A DNA stretch of 64,000 nucleotides from Arthrobacter sp. Leaf234 (GTDB lineage Bacteria; Actinomycetota; Actinomycetes; Actinomycetales; Micrococcaceae). A model generated the notes under the pieces. The model was given only the letters and a program-made list of their open reading frames with translations, did no database searches and was not told the DNA's origin. Location of the stretch: NCBI RefSeq assembly GCF_001422665.1, contig NZ_LMLU01000005.1, positions 434,001 through 498,000 of the forward strand, read 5' to 3'. Both the position numbers and the translations under genes were made by a program. Positions 43,292-53,807 of this stretch are shown here, in pieces (positions within the stretch are counted from its first letter, which is position 1; each line of letters opens with the position of its first letter).

Positions 43292-45730
43292 CTACCCGCG
43301 GCGCGAACCGGACCGGAAGCCGTTGAGCAGCGACTGCGGGAACAACCGGGCCTTGACCCTCGTGGACCAGGGGCTTCCACGCCGCAGCGCACGGGTGACG
43401 GTATCGACGTCGTCCCACCGCGGTGCGGAGGGACGCGCGAGCCTGGCCGAGCCACCGGTGCCGCCCGCGCCGAACCGCCGGCCCGGCGGGATCGCTCCGT
43501 CCGCCGCCGGGATCCGTTCGGCGTACTCCTCGTGCTCGTAGGCATTCCTGAGCCGGGCCAGCGACTCCGCAGGCTCGCCCGCGAGATCCGCCTCGCGGGT
43601 CAGGCGGGCTGCGAAGGTGCGCGGGGTGTCGGTCTCGTCGAGCGGGTGTCCGTAGTCGCCGGCGATCTCCGTCGTCTCGGCCCAGGCCGCGGTCGCGGCT
43701 CCGTCGACGGCCGACACGTCCGCGACGGCGACGGTCCGGCGGCGTGACCGGGTCCTGGCCGTGCGCAGCAGCAGGGGGACGAGGGCGAGCAGGGCGATCC
43801 CGCCGAGAGCGGCCGCGCCGGCGCCGGGCGAGGCCTCGTTCTGCGGTCCGGCACCCGGGCCGCCCGCCGCAGCATCCGAGGGTTCCGCCGACGCTTCGGC
43901 CTCCGCTCCGACCCGGGGAAGGCTTCCCGGGTTCAGGGCGTCGGAGTCGTCCGCACGGGGTCCCACCGGCGAGAAGGCCCGCTGCGCGTAGGTCGGCACC
44001 ACGCCACGGGACGGCGTCGGTTCGAACTGGACCCACCCGATCCCCTCGAAGTACAGCTCGGGCCAGGCGTGGGCATTGCGGGAGTCGACGACGAACTCGT
44101 TGAGCTCGGTGCCGTCGGGGCCCTCCTCGGTGTCGCCGGTCGGGCTTCCCGGCGTGTAGCCGACGGCCACCCTGCTGGGGATGCCGGCCGCCCGGGCCAT
44201 CACGGCCATGGTCCCCGCGTAGTGCACGCAGTATCCCGACTTCGAGTCGAGGAAGCGGGCCATGACATCCATGCCGCTGCCGTCGTACCCGCCCTCCACG
44301 GGGGCCTCGACCGAGTACGTGAACTCCGGTCCCCGCAGGTAGTTCTGGATGGCCATCGCCTTGTCGTAGGGGTTCACGTACTCCCCGGTGATCTCGTCGG
44401 TCCTGGTGCGGACGATCTCCGGGGTGTCGTCGGGCAGCTCGCTGAAGATCGCGGGAACGGACTCGCTGTCCGACGGCCCGATCGCCCCCAGCCCCTCCCG
44501 CGTGAGCGCCGCGGAGCGGGTTTCCACCAGGTACTCCTGCCGGGCCGTCGAGCCGCCATCCGTCGCGAGGATGGACAGATTCGCCGGATCCCAGGCCCAG
44601 CTGCCCGCGAGGTTCGAGACACCGACGGGTGCGTACGGAGACAGCAGCCAGGGGCTCGCATAGCTCTGCGTCGTGATGCGCGTGAAGACCTGCTCGGTAC
44701 CGGCGCCAGCAGCAGGCGCCCCCGTCTCCGTGCCGATCTCCTCGACGCCCGCCTCGCGTTCGCCCCTCCGCTCGTCCGGCTCCCAGCGGCGTCCGCTGAA
44801 GTCCTCGAGCGTCACGGCCCGCAGGTAGACCGGGGTGTCCGCGTTGGTGGAGTAGGCGATGCGCCCGAAGCCCGTCGGGTTCCGGAGGTCGTTGCCGAGG
44901 GTGACGGCGGGATTCAGCCCCGTGGCATTGCCCCACAGGTTCAGGCGCGCGCCCTGCGGGAAGGCTCCCGAGGTGAAGCCGGGCACGAACATCGGCAGGA
45001 CCACGGCGACGGCCAGGGCCGCGGCTCCGATCATCGCGCTGCGCCCGGCGAAGCCCGAAGACGCTCGCGCCCCGCCCGACGCGAGCCGATTCCCCCGCCA
45101 CTGCGCGACGGCGAGGAGGAGCAGGAACGCGAGGACCGTGGTGATGAAGGCGAACATGCCCACACCGGTGGGCTTCACGACGGCCGGCGAGATCATGACC
45201 GTGATCAGGGCCAGGCCGCTGGCTGCGGGCATGCGCAGGGTGGTCGAGAAGAGGTCGACGACGATCGCGATGAGCCCGAGCGCGGCGCAGACGATGAGGA
45301 AGATCCCTGCACTCGGCAGGACGGGAGCGACCTGGGACACCACCGTCTCCTCGGCCTGGGCGAGCAGGCGCTGCAGTTCCAGCGAGGTGCCCGGACCGGG
45401 TACCACCCCGAGGATGCTCTGGCGCGGGAAGAACTGGGCGGTCAGGGACCCGATGAGGGCGAGAACCCCCACGAGAGCGGTGATGATGCTGCCGAGGCGG
45501 AGCGCCCGCGTGGCGGCCATCGCCACCAGGACGGGGACGAGGGTGCCGACCACGGGCGCGAGCCACGTCCAGGGTTCGACGACACCGTTGAGGCTCGTCG
45601 CCGCCGCGAGCACCGCGAGGAGGCAGGCACCCGTCACGGCCCAGTGCCACGGGTCGGCCGACGGCGACCGTCGGGGAACGGCCGGCGCGGTGCCCGGAGC
45701 CGTCGCGGGGCGGGTGAGAGTCAAGGTCAT
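43292..45730 (-). CDS. TgpA-like membrane protein with transglutaminase domain
   Basis: The 812-residue protein has about seven N-terminal helices (residues ~30-215). An extracytoplasmic transglutaminase-like domain follows, with the triad in DSKSGYCVHYAGTMAVMARAAGIPSRV (Cys), VDSRNAHAWPELYFEGIGW (His) and the following Asp/Glu position. A further helix (LGGIALLALVPLLL, about 635-650) and a ~160-residue cytoplasmic tail complete it. Such proteins accompany DUF58 and MoxR genes and may remodel envelope proteins; the substrate is unknown. ATG 45730 overlaps the DUF58 stop by 4 bases. Confidence 0.86.
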   Translation of the reverse strand: MTLTLTRPATAPGTAPAVPRRSPSADPWHWAVTGACLLAVLAAATSLNGVVEPWTWLAPVVGTLVPVLVAMAATRALRLGSIITALVGVLALIGSLTAQFFPRQSILGVVPGPGTSLELQRLLAQAEETVVSQVAPVLPSAGIFLIVCAALGLIAIVVDLFSTTLRMPAASGLALITVMISPAVVKPTGVGMFAFITTVLAFLLLLAVAQWRGNRLASGGARASSGFAGRSAMIGAAALAVAVVLPMFVPGFTSGAFPQGARLNLWGNATGLNPAVTLGNDLRNPTGFGRIAYSTNADTPVYLRAVTLEDFSGRRWEPDERRGEREAGVEEIGTETGAPAAGAGTEQVFTRITTQSYASPWLLSPYAPVGVSNLAGSWAWDPANLSILATDGGSTARQEYLVETRSAALTREGLGAIGPSDSESVPAIFSELPDDTPEIVRTRTDEITGEYVNPYDKAMAIQNYLRGPEFTYSVEAPVEGGYDGSGMDVMARFLDSKSGYCVHYAGTMAVMARAAGIPSRVAVGYTPGSPTGDTEEGPDGTELNEFVVDSRNAHAWPELYFEGIGWVQFEPTPSRGVVPTYAQRAFSPVGPRADDSDALNPGSLPRVGAEAEASAEPSDAAAGGPGAGPQNEASPGAGAAALGGIALLALVPLLLRTARTRSRRRTVAVADVSAVDGAATAAWAETTEIAGDYGHPLDETDTPRTFAARLTREADLAGEPAESLARLRNAYEHEEYAERIPAADGAIPPGRRFGAGGTGGSARLARPSAPRWDDVDTVTRALRRGSPWSTRVKARLFPQSLLNGFRSGSRRG

Positions 45731-47247
45731 GCTGATCCCCTGGAGATGTCGCGTGCGGGTCGGTGCTGCTCGGACGGGCGCCCGGCGCCCGGGGCGGCGC
45801 CTGCTCCGGAAGGAACGGGACCGGCGAGCTGCTCGAGACCGGCCCAGACCGTGGGAAGGGATGCCATGGGTGACGCCGCGGTCGCATGCCAGCCCGCATC
45901 GCGCAGGATGTCGATCTGTCTCCGGGAGTCCGCGGGGCGCTCGGTCGCGATGATGGCGTACGACGGGGAACTGCCGTCCGCCGCAGAGGCGAGCGCCTTC
46001 GCTTCCTCGGTCGTCAGGACCCCGACGACGGCGATGAGGGGGCCGCGGTGCCGCGTCGCGGCGAGCTTGTCCAGGAGATCGTCGCCGTACGCCGCGTGGT
46101 GGGCTGTCTGGGCAGCTTCCGCCGTCGACCGCCGGATGCGTCGTGCCGCCGCCCGCGCGGCCTCGCCGGCCCGGACCGCGCTGCTACCGGTGCCGTCCTC
46201 TGCCGAGGACCGCCTCCCGGTTTCCGGCGCGAGTTCCAGGGCGGCCAGGCCCTCGGCGATGCCGGCGACCGCGCCCTGGCCGTGGTGCTCCTCGTCGGAC
46301 GGGAACGGCGCGGAGGCGGAGTGCAGCAGTGCAGGCGCCCCGTGGTGGTCGAGGAAGCGCAGGGCGTAGTTACGCTCGAGGAGGTGCGCGCTGATGGACA
46401 TGACAGCGGTGACCGCCCACTCGAACGTCGGCGACGTCGTCAGGCCCGTGCCGTCCCCGCTGCCGAAGGCGGCACTGAACCCCGTGGCGAAACCGTGGTG
46501 GCGCTGGTCCATCAGCAGGGTTGCCTGCGGCGTGGTCACGGATTCCTCCTGCCGGACCATCAGTTCGCTGTGGCGGGCGGTGGCGGCCCAGTGCACCCTC
46601 CGCATCGAGTCGCCGTGCCGGTATTCACGCGTCATGACGTCGTCGTCGCTGGGGTTGGCCTGCCGCCTGGTCGCCGCCATGCCGTCACTGCCCCGCGAGC
46701 CGGACAGCGCGGTGCCGAGCAGGTCCACCGGCGCTGGCGTCACGACCAGCGGATCGCTGCCGCCGAGGACATGGCGCGAGATGCACAGTCCGAACGGGTC
46801 CGTGAACTCGGCCGTCACGGGCCCGATCCCGTACACGCCCCGGGAGGCCGATCTGAGCCGGTACTCGTAGAGGGACACGCCGTCGCGCGTGGGGTTGCGT
46901 GACGGATAGGTGAATTGGGGGGCCTGCCCGAAGCGGGCCGGGAGTCGCTCCTCCATCGCAACCGTCGCACCGCCGGCCACCGAAGCGGTCAGCGAGAGGG
47001 TGACGGTCGTCGTCGCCCCGATCTCCATGGACTGCGGCTGGAAGCGTCGCGCCGCGGTGAAGCGCGGCTTGACGATCCGGAGGACGATCAGCGAGGCCAG
47101 GGGCAGGGCGAGCAGCAGCACGCCCACGTACAGGAGGTCACGCCGGCCCAGGATCTGCGCCGCCAGCAGAGAGACGATCGCGGTGAGGACGAAACCCCAG
47201 CCGCGCACGGTCAGGATGCGCGAGGGGAGCTTGTCGAGGAGGGCCAT
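45727..47247 (-). CDS. DUF58 domain protein
   Basis: The 506-residue protein has two close N-terminal helices (GFVLTAIVSLLAAQILG and LLYVGVLLLALPLASLIVLRIV) and an Ig-like part. The DUF58 core is DPFGLCISRH and REYRHGDSMRRVHWAATARHSELMVRQEE, which resembles a von Willebrand A-like fold. DUF58 proteins act with MoxR ATPases, possibly as chaperoned assembly partners. ATG 47247 is chosen; an upstream GTG (47292) would add 15 proline-rich residues. The C-terminal ~200 residues are specific to this lineage. It lies in a MoxR-DUF58-transglutaminase operon. Confidence 0.85.
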   Translation of the reverse strand: MALLDKLPSRILTVRGWGFVLTAIVSLLAAQILGRRDLLYVGVLLLALPLASLIVLRIVKPRFTAARRFQPQSMEIGATTTVTLSLTASVAGGATVAMEERLPARFGQAPQFTYPSRNPTRDGVSLYEYRLRSASRGVYGIGPVTAEFTDPFGLCISRHVLGGSDPLVVTPAPVDLLGTALSGSRGSDGMAATRRQANPSDDDVMTREYRHGDSMRRVHWAATARHSELMVRQEESVTTPQATLLMDQRHHGFATGFSAAFGSGDGTGLTTSPTFEWAVTAVMSISAHLLERNYALRFLDHHGAPALLHSASAPFPSDEEHHGQGAVAGIAEGLAALELAPETGRRSSAEDGTGSSAVRAGEAARAAARRIRRSTAEAAQTAHHAAYGDDLLDKLAATRHRGPLIAVVGVLTTEEAKALASAADGSSPSYAIIATERPADSRRQIDILRDAGWHATAASPMASLPTVWAGLEQLAGPVPSGAGAAPGAGRPSEQHRPARDISRGSA

Positions 47248-47295
47248 CGGAGATCCGCCGGATCTAGGAGGGGACCGAGTCGGGGGTCGCACGCG

Positions 47296-48312
47296 TCATC
47301 GCCGCTGCACCTCGCGGGCCACGGGGACGCGCGCGAGGACGTCCGCGACGATGGTGGATGCGGTGTCTCCGGCACTGGTGGCCTTGCGGTCGAGCAGGAG
47401 GCGGTGGGCGAGGACGGCGTCGGCGATCGCGGCGATGTCATCGGGCAGGACGAAGTCGCGCCCCTCGAGGGCTGCGCCCGCCTTCGCGGCGCGGAGGAGC
47501 TGGAGCAGGGAGCGGGGGCTCGCGCCGAGCCGCAGCCTGGGGTGCTCGCGCGTGGCGCGGCCGATCGAGACGGTGTAGTCCTTGACCGCGGGCGAGACGT
47601 AGACACCGCGCACCTGCCGCATCATGCCCGCGATGTCCGCGACGCTCGCCACCGGCCTGATCGCCTCGAGGGGCGAGACGGACTGGTGGGTCTCCAGCAT
47701 GTCCGCCTCGGCCCGCGCATCGGGGTAGCCCATCGAGATGCGCGCCATGAAACGGTCCCGCTGGGCCTCGGGCAGGGGATAGGTGCCCTCCATCTCGATG
47801 GGGTTCTGCGTGGCGACCACCATGAACGGCGCCCCGAGCGGGTGCGTATGGCCGTCGACGGTCACCTGGTGCTCCTCCATGCACTCGAGCAGCGAGGACT
47901 GTGTCTTGGCGGAGGCCCTGTTGATCTCGTCGCCGATGACGATGTTCGCGAACACGGGTCCGCGCCGGAACTCGAAACGCCGCGAGTCCTGGTTGAAGAT
48001 CGAGACGCCCGTGACGTCGGACGGCAGCAGGTCGGGGGTGAACTGGATCCGGTTCACGGTGCAGTCGATCGTCCGCGCCAGGGTCTTCGCCAGCATGGTC
48101 TTGCCCACCCCCGGGACGTCCTCGAGGAGCAGATGGCCCTGTGCCAGCAGAACCGTCAGGGCCAGCCTCGCCGCTTCGGGCTTCCCGTCGATCACGGTGT
48201 CGATCGCATCGAGGATGCGGGTGCTGATCTCGTGGAATCCTGCTCCCGGGACGTCCGGGGCCGCCGATCGCGGATCGTCGGCGACCTCGGCGATGTTGTG
48301 CTGGACGTCCAT
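47296..48312 (-). CDS. MoxR-family AAA ATPase
   Basis: The 338-residue ATPase has Walker A LLEDVPGVGKTMLAKTLA, Walker B FANIVIGDEINRASAKTQSSLLECMEE, sensor 1 APFMVVATQNPIEMEGTYPLPEAQRDRF and a C-terminal lid with SIGRATREHPRLRLGASPRSLLQLLRAAK. MoxR ATPases remodel or activate partner complexes, here likely the DUF58 and transglutaminase proteins encoded downstream. ATG 48312 follows GGAAGG. It is the first gene of the operon and divergent from tatD. Confidence 0.92.
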   Translation of the reverse strand: MDVQHNIAEVADDPRSAAPDVPGAGFHEISTRILDAIDTVIDGKPEAARLALTVLLAQGHLLLEDVPGVGKTMLAKTLARTIDCTVNRIQFTPDLLPSDVTGVSIFNQDSRRFEFRRGPVFANIVIGDEINRASAKTQSSLLECMEEHQVTVDGHTHPLGAPFMVVATQNPIEMEGTYPLPEAQRDRFMARISMGYPDARAEADMLETHQSVSPLEAIRPVASVADIAGMMRQVRGVYVSPAVKDYTVSIGRATREHPRLRLGASPRSLLQLLRAAKAGAALEGRDFVLPDDIAAIADAVLAHRLLLDRKATSAGDTASTIVADVLARVPVAREVQRR

Positions 48313-48484
48313 GGGTACCTTCCACGCGAGAGCCTGCACCGGGACCGTCGGCCGGGGCGGCCGGGATCGACGACACAGGGGACGGCCGCGACCGATCCGG
48401 CGCGGGGCAGGACAGACCGGGCTGCTGGATTCAACAGATTACTAGCTCAACTTGTCCCCGGGGCGATAAGTTCCGCGCGCTGGC

Positions 48485-48500
48485 TAGGCTTGAAGGTATG
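48485..48500 (+). promoter_or_regulatory. TAGGCT -10 box, leaderless start of tatD
   Basis: TAGGCT (48485-48490) is followed by TGAAGGT and ATG 48498. Spacing is 7 bases. A GAAGG lies in between, so a leadered start is not ruled out. Confidence 0.45.
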
Positions 48501-49463
48501 TGTGACAGTGCGAACGCGGCCGGCCGCGGCCTGACCGTCGGGGAGACCCCGCCCGCCTATCGGGAGCCCGAAGAGGCCGACGCGTCCGGCTCCGGCGAGC
48601 CCGCGGGGGAGGTGCGACGGCGACGGAAGGGTGGCTTCCCGCCCCTGCCGGAGCCGCTCGCAGTACCGGTGATCGACAACCACACGCACTTCGACGTCCG
48701 GGACGGGGCCGTCACGGTCCCGATCGGCGAGGCCCTCGACGCGGCCGAGGCGGCCGGGGTCCGCGGCGCGGTCCAGGTGGGGACCGATCTGGAGTCCTCG
48801 CGGTTCACGGCCGCCGTCGTCGAGCAGGATCCCCGCCTGCTCGGCGCGGTGGCGCTGCACCCCAACGACGCCCCGCTCCTCGCCGAGGGAGGGACGCTCG
48901 ACGACGCCCTGTCGGAGATCGAGCATCTCGCGGCGGGCGACAGGATCCGGGCCCTCGGTGAGACCGGCCTGGACTACTTCCGGACCGGGGAGGAGGGACG
49001 CGGGGGCCAGCTGAGGTCCTTCCGAGCCCACATCGACATCGCCAAGCGCCTCGACAAGGCGCTCCAGATCCATGATCGGGAGGCGCACGACGACGTCGTG
49101 GCCACCCTGCTGTCCGATGGGGCACCCGACCGCGTGGTGCTGCACTGCTTCTCGGGCGATGCCGACCTGGCCCGTGTCTGCAACGAGCAGGGCTGGTTCA
49201 TGTCCTTCGCAGGCACCGTCACCTTCAGGAATGCCGCGAACCTGCGGGAGGCCCTGCTCGTCGCGGACCCGGGGCTCGTCCTGGTGGAGACCGATGCCCC
49301 GTTCCTGACGCCGCATCCCCACCGCGGCCGTCCGAACGCGAGCTACGTCATGCCGAACACCGTGCGGGCGATGGCGGAGGTCGTCGGCTCCGGCGTGGAC
49401 GCCCTGTGCTCCCGGCTCACCGCCAACACCGAAGCGGTGTACGGGAGCTGGGACGCTCCGTGA
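48498..49463 (+). CDS. tatD: TatD-family metal-dependent DNase
   Basis: The 321-residue TIM-barrel hydrolase has the metal-binding HxH in VPVIDNHTHFDVR, ALGETGLDYFR with the bridging Glu, LQIHDREAHDD, VVLHCFSGD and ETDAPFLTP with the final Asp. TatD enzymes are 3'-5' exonucleases or general phosphoesterases. An N-terminal extension of ~55 residues (Arg/Pro/Glu-rich) is not typical. It usually heads a metG-tatD-rpfB-rsmA-ispE block in actinobacteria. Here metG is not in the window and rpfB is missing. Confidence 0.9.
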   Translation: MCDSANAAGRGLTVGETPPAYREPEEADASGSGEPAGEVRRRRKGGFPPLPEPLAVPVIDNHTHFDVRDGAVTVPIGEALDAAEAAGVRGAVQVGTDLESSRFTAAVVEQDPRLLGAVALHPNDAPLLAEGGTLDDALSEIEHLAAGDRIRALGETGLDYFRTGEEGRGGQLRSFRAHIDIAKRLDKALQIHDREAHDDVVATLLSDGAPDRVVLHCFSGDADLARVCNEQGWFMSFAGTVTFRNAANLREALLVADPGLVLVETDAPFLTPHPHRGRPNASYVMPNTVRAMAEVVGSGVDALCSRLTANTEAVYGSWDAP

Positions 49464-49945
49464 CGGCCATGCTGCTCCGAGCCCGGCCGGCGGGTCGCAT
49501 CACCGGAGGAGTCGGCGGATGATCGACGTAAGTAGCCCGATCCGGCGAACCGAGTAGCACCCCGCAGAAGGCGGGTGGGCGGCACTCGTGCCACGCCGCA
49601 CACGCGCTCCGTAGCCTCGATGCAGGGACTCCCGCCCGCCTGTGCCAGCACGCCGGCCGGCGGGTATCCCCTCGCCGCCCTTCTTCTGAGACCGGAGGGG
49701 CCGGCGCACACGGTGGCCTCCCTTCCCAGCGAGGAGGCCGCTCCCGAGCGGGTCGGCGGCGCCGGGCACCCTCCTGAGACCAGGGTTCCCATCAGGCGTC
49801 GCCGACTCCCTCCACCGGATCTCCGCTCACCCGCCCTCGACCGTCCGCTTCGGCACCCGCCGGCTCCGGGTCCGGATACCGGCGGGTGCCGAAGCGGATG
49901 ACCGCCGTCCGCCGGGCCGTCCGCCGGGCCGGATACGATGGCGGA
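49464..49945. other. 482-base gap where an rpf gene usually sits
   Basis: No convincing gene is seen. Open frames exist on both strands (e.g. 49575-49901 +) but they are rich in Arg/Pro/Gly and lack a family resemblance or ribosome site. The right end has a perfect 20-base inverted repeat (49844-49898) and the rsmA start. In related bacteria an Rpf/transglycosylase gene often lies here; no remnant of its WDRLAQCE-type core was recognised. Confidence 0.65.
49844..49898. terminator. Perfect 20-bp inverted repeat before rsmA
   Basis: The arms are TCCGCTTCGGCACCCGCCGG (49844-49863) and its exact complement at 49879-49898. The loop of 15 bases is CTCCGGGTCCGGATA. A 20-bp G+C-rich stem is a plausible bidirectional terminator after tatD. 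There is no T-run. A protein-binding role is also possible. Confidence 0.65.
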
Positions 49946-49948
49946 GTG
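49934..49948 (+). promoter_or_regulatory. TACGAT -10 box, leaderless start of rsmA
   Basis: TACGAT (49934-49939) is followed by GGCGGA and GTG 49946, a 6-base spacing. Confidence 0.5.
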
Positions 49949-50926
49949 ACTTCGACCCCTGCCGCGGGCCAGCCCGCGCCCCTCCTCGGCGCCGCCGACA
50001 TCCGCCGACTGGCAGCAGAGGTGGACATCCGCCCCACCAAGACCCTCGGCCAGAACTTCGTCATCGACGGCAACACCATCCGCAGGATCGTCACGGCGGC
50101 CCACCTCGCTCCGGACGAGACGGTGCTCGAGGTGGGACCAGGGCTCGGATCCCTGACCCTGGGCCTGCTCGACGCCGCGGAGCGGGTCGTCGCCGTAGAG
50201 ATCGATCCGGTGCTGGCCGGGAAACTCCTGGGGACGATCGCGCAGTGGCGGCCGGACCGCACGGCGGCCCTCGACGTCGTCCTCGAGGACGCCCTGCGCG
50301 TTACGGCACTGCCGCACGCGCCGACCGCCCTGGTCGCCAACCTGCCCTACAACGTAGCCGTCCCCGTGGTCCTCAACCTCCTCGCGCGTTTCCCCACGCT
50401 CCGGCACGGCCTCGTGATGGTGCAGGACGAGGTGGCCGACCGGCTGGCAGCCCCGCCGGGGTCGAAGGTGTACGGCGTGCCCTCGGTCAAGGCGGCGTGG
50501 TACTCCAGCATGACGAAGGCGGGGGTGATCGGGATGAACGTCTTCTGGCCGGCGCCGAAGATCGCCTCCGGCCTCGTCCGGTTCACGCGGCGCGAGCCCC
50601 CGGTCACGACGGCGACCCGGGAGCAGGTCTTCGCGGTCATCGACGCGGCGTTCGCGCAGCGGCGCAAGACGCTCAGGGCGGCGCTCGCCGGCTGGGCAGG
50701 GTCCCCGGTGCTGGCCGAGCAGGCCCTCCGCGCCGCGGGCGTCGACCCCACCGCGCGGGGCGAGGTGCTCGACATCACCGCTTTCGCGCGCATCGCCGAG
50801 GCCAAGGTCGACGCCACGGTCGACGCCGGAGCCGGAGCCGGAGCCGGACCCGACACCGACGCCGCGCCGACCGCGCCGACCGCGCCGACCGCGCCGGGGC
50901 CACCCGAGGCGTCCGCTGCGGGCTGA
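49946..50926 (+). CDS. rsmA: 16S rRNA A1518/A1519 dimethyltransferase, RsmA/KsgA
   Basis: The 326-residue SAM methyltransferase dimethylates two adenines in helix 45 of 16S rRNA. It has [33 protein letters not shown] (motif I), [12 protein letters not shown] and [13 protein letters not shown] (the catalytic NLPY motif). The C-terminal domain ends near [11 protein letters not shown], and then a ~40-residue Ala/Pro/Gly/Thr tail encoded by 6- and 9-base repeats (50825-50890) follows. Longer starts (e.g. 49886) lie inside the inverted repeat and are unlikely. It is followed by ispE. Confidence 0.94.
   Translation: MTSTPAAGQPAPLLGAADIRRLAAEVDIRPTKTLGQNFVIDGNTIRRIVTAAHLAPDETVLEVGPGLGSLTLGLLDAAERVVAVEIDPVLAGKLLGTIAQWRPDRTAALDVVLEDALRVTALPHAPTALVANLPYNVAVPVVLNLLARFPTLRHGLVMVQDEVADRLAAPPGSKVYGVPSVKAAWYSSMTKAGVIGMNVFWPAPKIASGLVRFTRREPPVTTATREQVFAVIDAAFAQRRKTLRAALAGWAGSPVLAEQALRAAGVDPTARGEVLDITAFARIAEAKVDATVDAGAGAGAGPDTDAAPTAPTAPTAPGPPEASAAG
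50825..50890 (+). repeat. Hexamer and nonamer repeats in the rsmA tail
   Basis: GCCGGA occurs four times at 50825-50848, and GCGCCGACC three times at 50864-50890. Both are in frame and encode AG and APT repeats. Confidence 0.8.
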
Positions 50927-50936
50927 CGCCGTCGGC

Positions 50937-50952
50937 TAGGTTGGTGGACATG
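50937..50952 (+). promoter_or_regulatory. TAGGTT -10 box, leaderless start of ispE
   Basis: TAGGTT (50937-50942) is followed by GGTGGAC and ATG 50950, a 7-base spacing. Confidence 0.45.
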
Positions 50953-51930
50953 GTCTCGGACAGAACTCTCGACATGCGCACGGACTTCGCCCGTGCGCGC
51001 TCCGTCCGGGTGAAGGCCCCTGGCAAGATCAACGTCTCGCTCCGGGTGGGCCCTCCCCGGGAGGACGGCTACCACGGCATCGCGAGCGTGTTCCTCGCCG
51101 TCTCCCTCTACGAGGAGGTGCTGGCGACCGAGACCCCGGGTCAGGGGATCAGCGTCACCGTGAACGGGCAGGGCACGCTGAACCTGCCCGCGGCGAGCAT
51201 CCCGCTGGACCGCAGGAACCTTGCCGTGCGCGCGGCCGAGCTGCTGGCCGAGGTGAGCCCCGGCCACACCGGGGTGCAGCTGGACATCACCAAGCGCGTG
51301 CCGATCGCGGGCGGAATGGGCGGAGGATCGGCCGATGCCGCCGCGGCCCTCCTCGCTTGCGACGCCCTGTGGGGCAGCGGGTTCTCCAGGGACGAACTTG
51401 CGAAGATCGCCGTGGACCTCGGTGCGGACGTGCCGTTCGCGCTGGTCGGTGGCACCGCCGTCGGCCTCGGGGTGGGGGACCAGCTCACGCCGGCCATCTC
51501 CAAGACGCCGCTGCACTGGGTCCTCGTCACCTCCGACTACGGGCTGTCCACGCCGGAGGTCTACCGGACTCTCGACGCGATCCGGCTGCGGGACGGTGTG
51601 GAGCCCGACCCCCAGCCCGGCATCGATCCCGCGATCCTCGGCGCCATGCGGGCCGGGGACGCGTCGGGCCTGGCGCCCCTGCTGCACAACGACCTCCAGC
51701 AGGCCGCGCTCGAACTCGCTCCCGCCCTGGGAGATATCCTTGAGACCGGCAGGACCGCCGGAGCACTGGCCGGGATCGTGTCAGGATCCGGGCCCACCGT
51801 CGCCTTCCTCACCCAGAGCTCGGGTCACGCAGCCGAGCTCGAGGTGCTCCTCGCATCGGAGGGGCTGCAGGCGACATCCGTCCACGGTCCGGCCCACGGG
51901 GCCCGCATCTCGCAGGACCCCCAGGGCTGA
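50950..51930 (+). CDS. ispE: 4-Diphosphocytidyl-2-C-methyl-D-erythritol kinase, IspE
   Basis: The 326-residue GHMP kinase phosphorylates CDP-ME in the non-mevalonate isoprenoid pathway, giving undecaprenyl and menaquinone precursors. It has VRVKAPGKINVSLRVGPPREDGYHGIASVF (substrate loop), RVPIAGGMGGGSADAAAALLAC (ATP loop) and a C-terminal AGIVSGSGPTVAFL. ATG 50950 adds ~20 residues before VKAPGKIN, a length common in actinobacteria. It is followed by the ABC-F gene with a 56-base gap. Confidence 0.94.
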   Translation: MVSDRTLDMRTDFARARSVRVKAPGKINVSLRVGPPREDGYHGIASVFLAVSLYEEVLATETPGQGISVTVNGQGTLNLPAASIPLDRRNLAVRAAELLAEVSPGHTGVQLDITKRVPIAGGMGGGSADAAAALLACDALWGSGFSRDELAKIAVDLGADVPFALVGGTAVGLGVGDQLTPAISKTPLHWVLVTSDYGLSTPEVYRTLDAIRLRDGVEPDPQPGIDPAILGAMRAGDASGLAPLLHNDLQQAALELAPALGDILETGRTAGALAGIVSGSGPTVAFLTQSSGHAAELEVLLASEGLQATSVHGPAHGARISQDPQG

Positions 51931-51986
51931 TCCGGGGCCACCCCCGGATCAGCACACCACACCGCTCAACCGAAAGCAGTATCTTC

Positions 51987-53807
<1,821 letters not shown>

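Noticed and set aside
43071..45899. A 942-residue frame opposite/overlapping the transglutaminase gene
   Set aside because: It is a shadow frame of the transglutaminase gene with an Arg/Gly-rich composition.
49575..49901. A 108-residue frame in the tatD-rsmA gap
   Set aside because: Arg/Pro-rich composition, no ribosome site, no family match, and it runs into the 20-bp inverted repeat.
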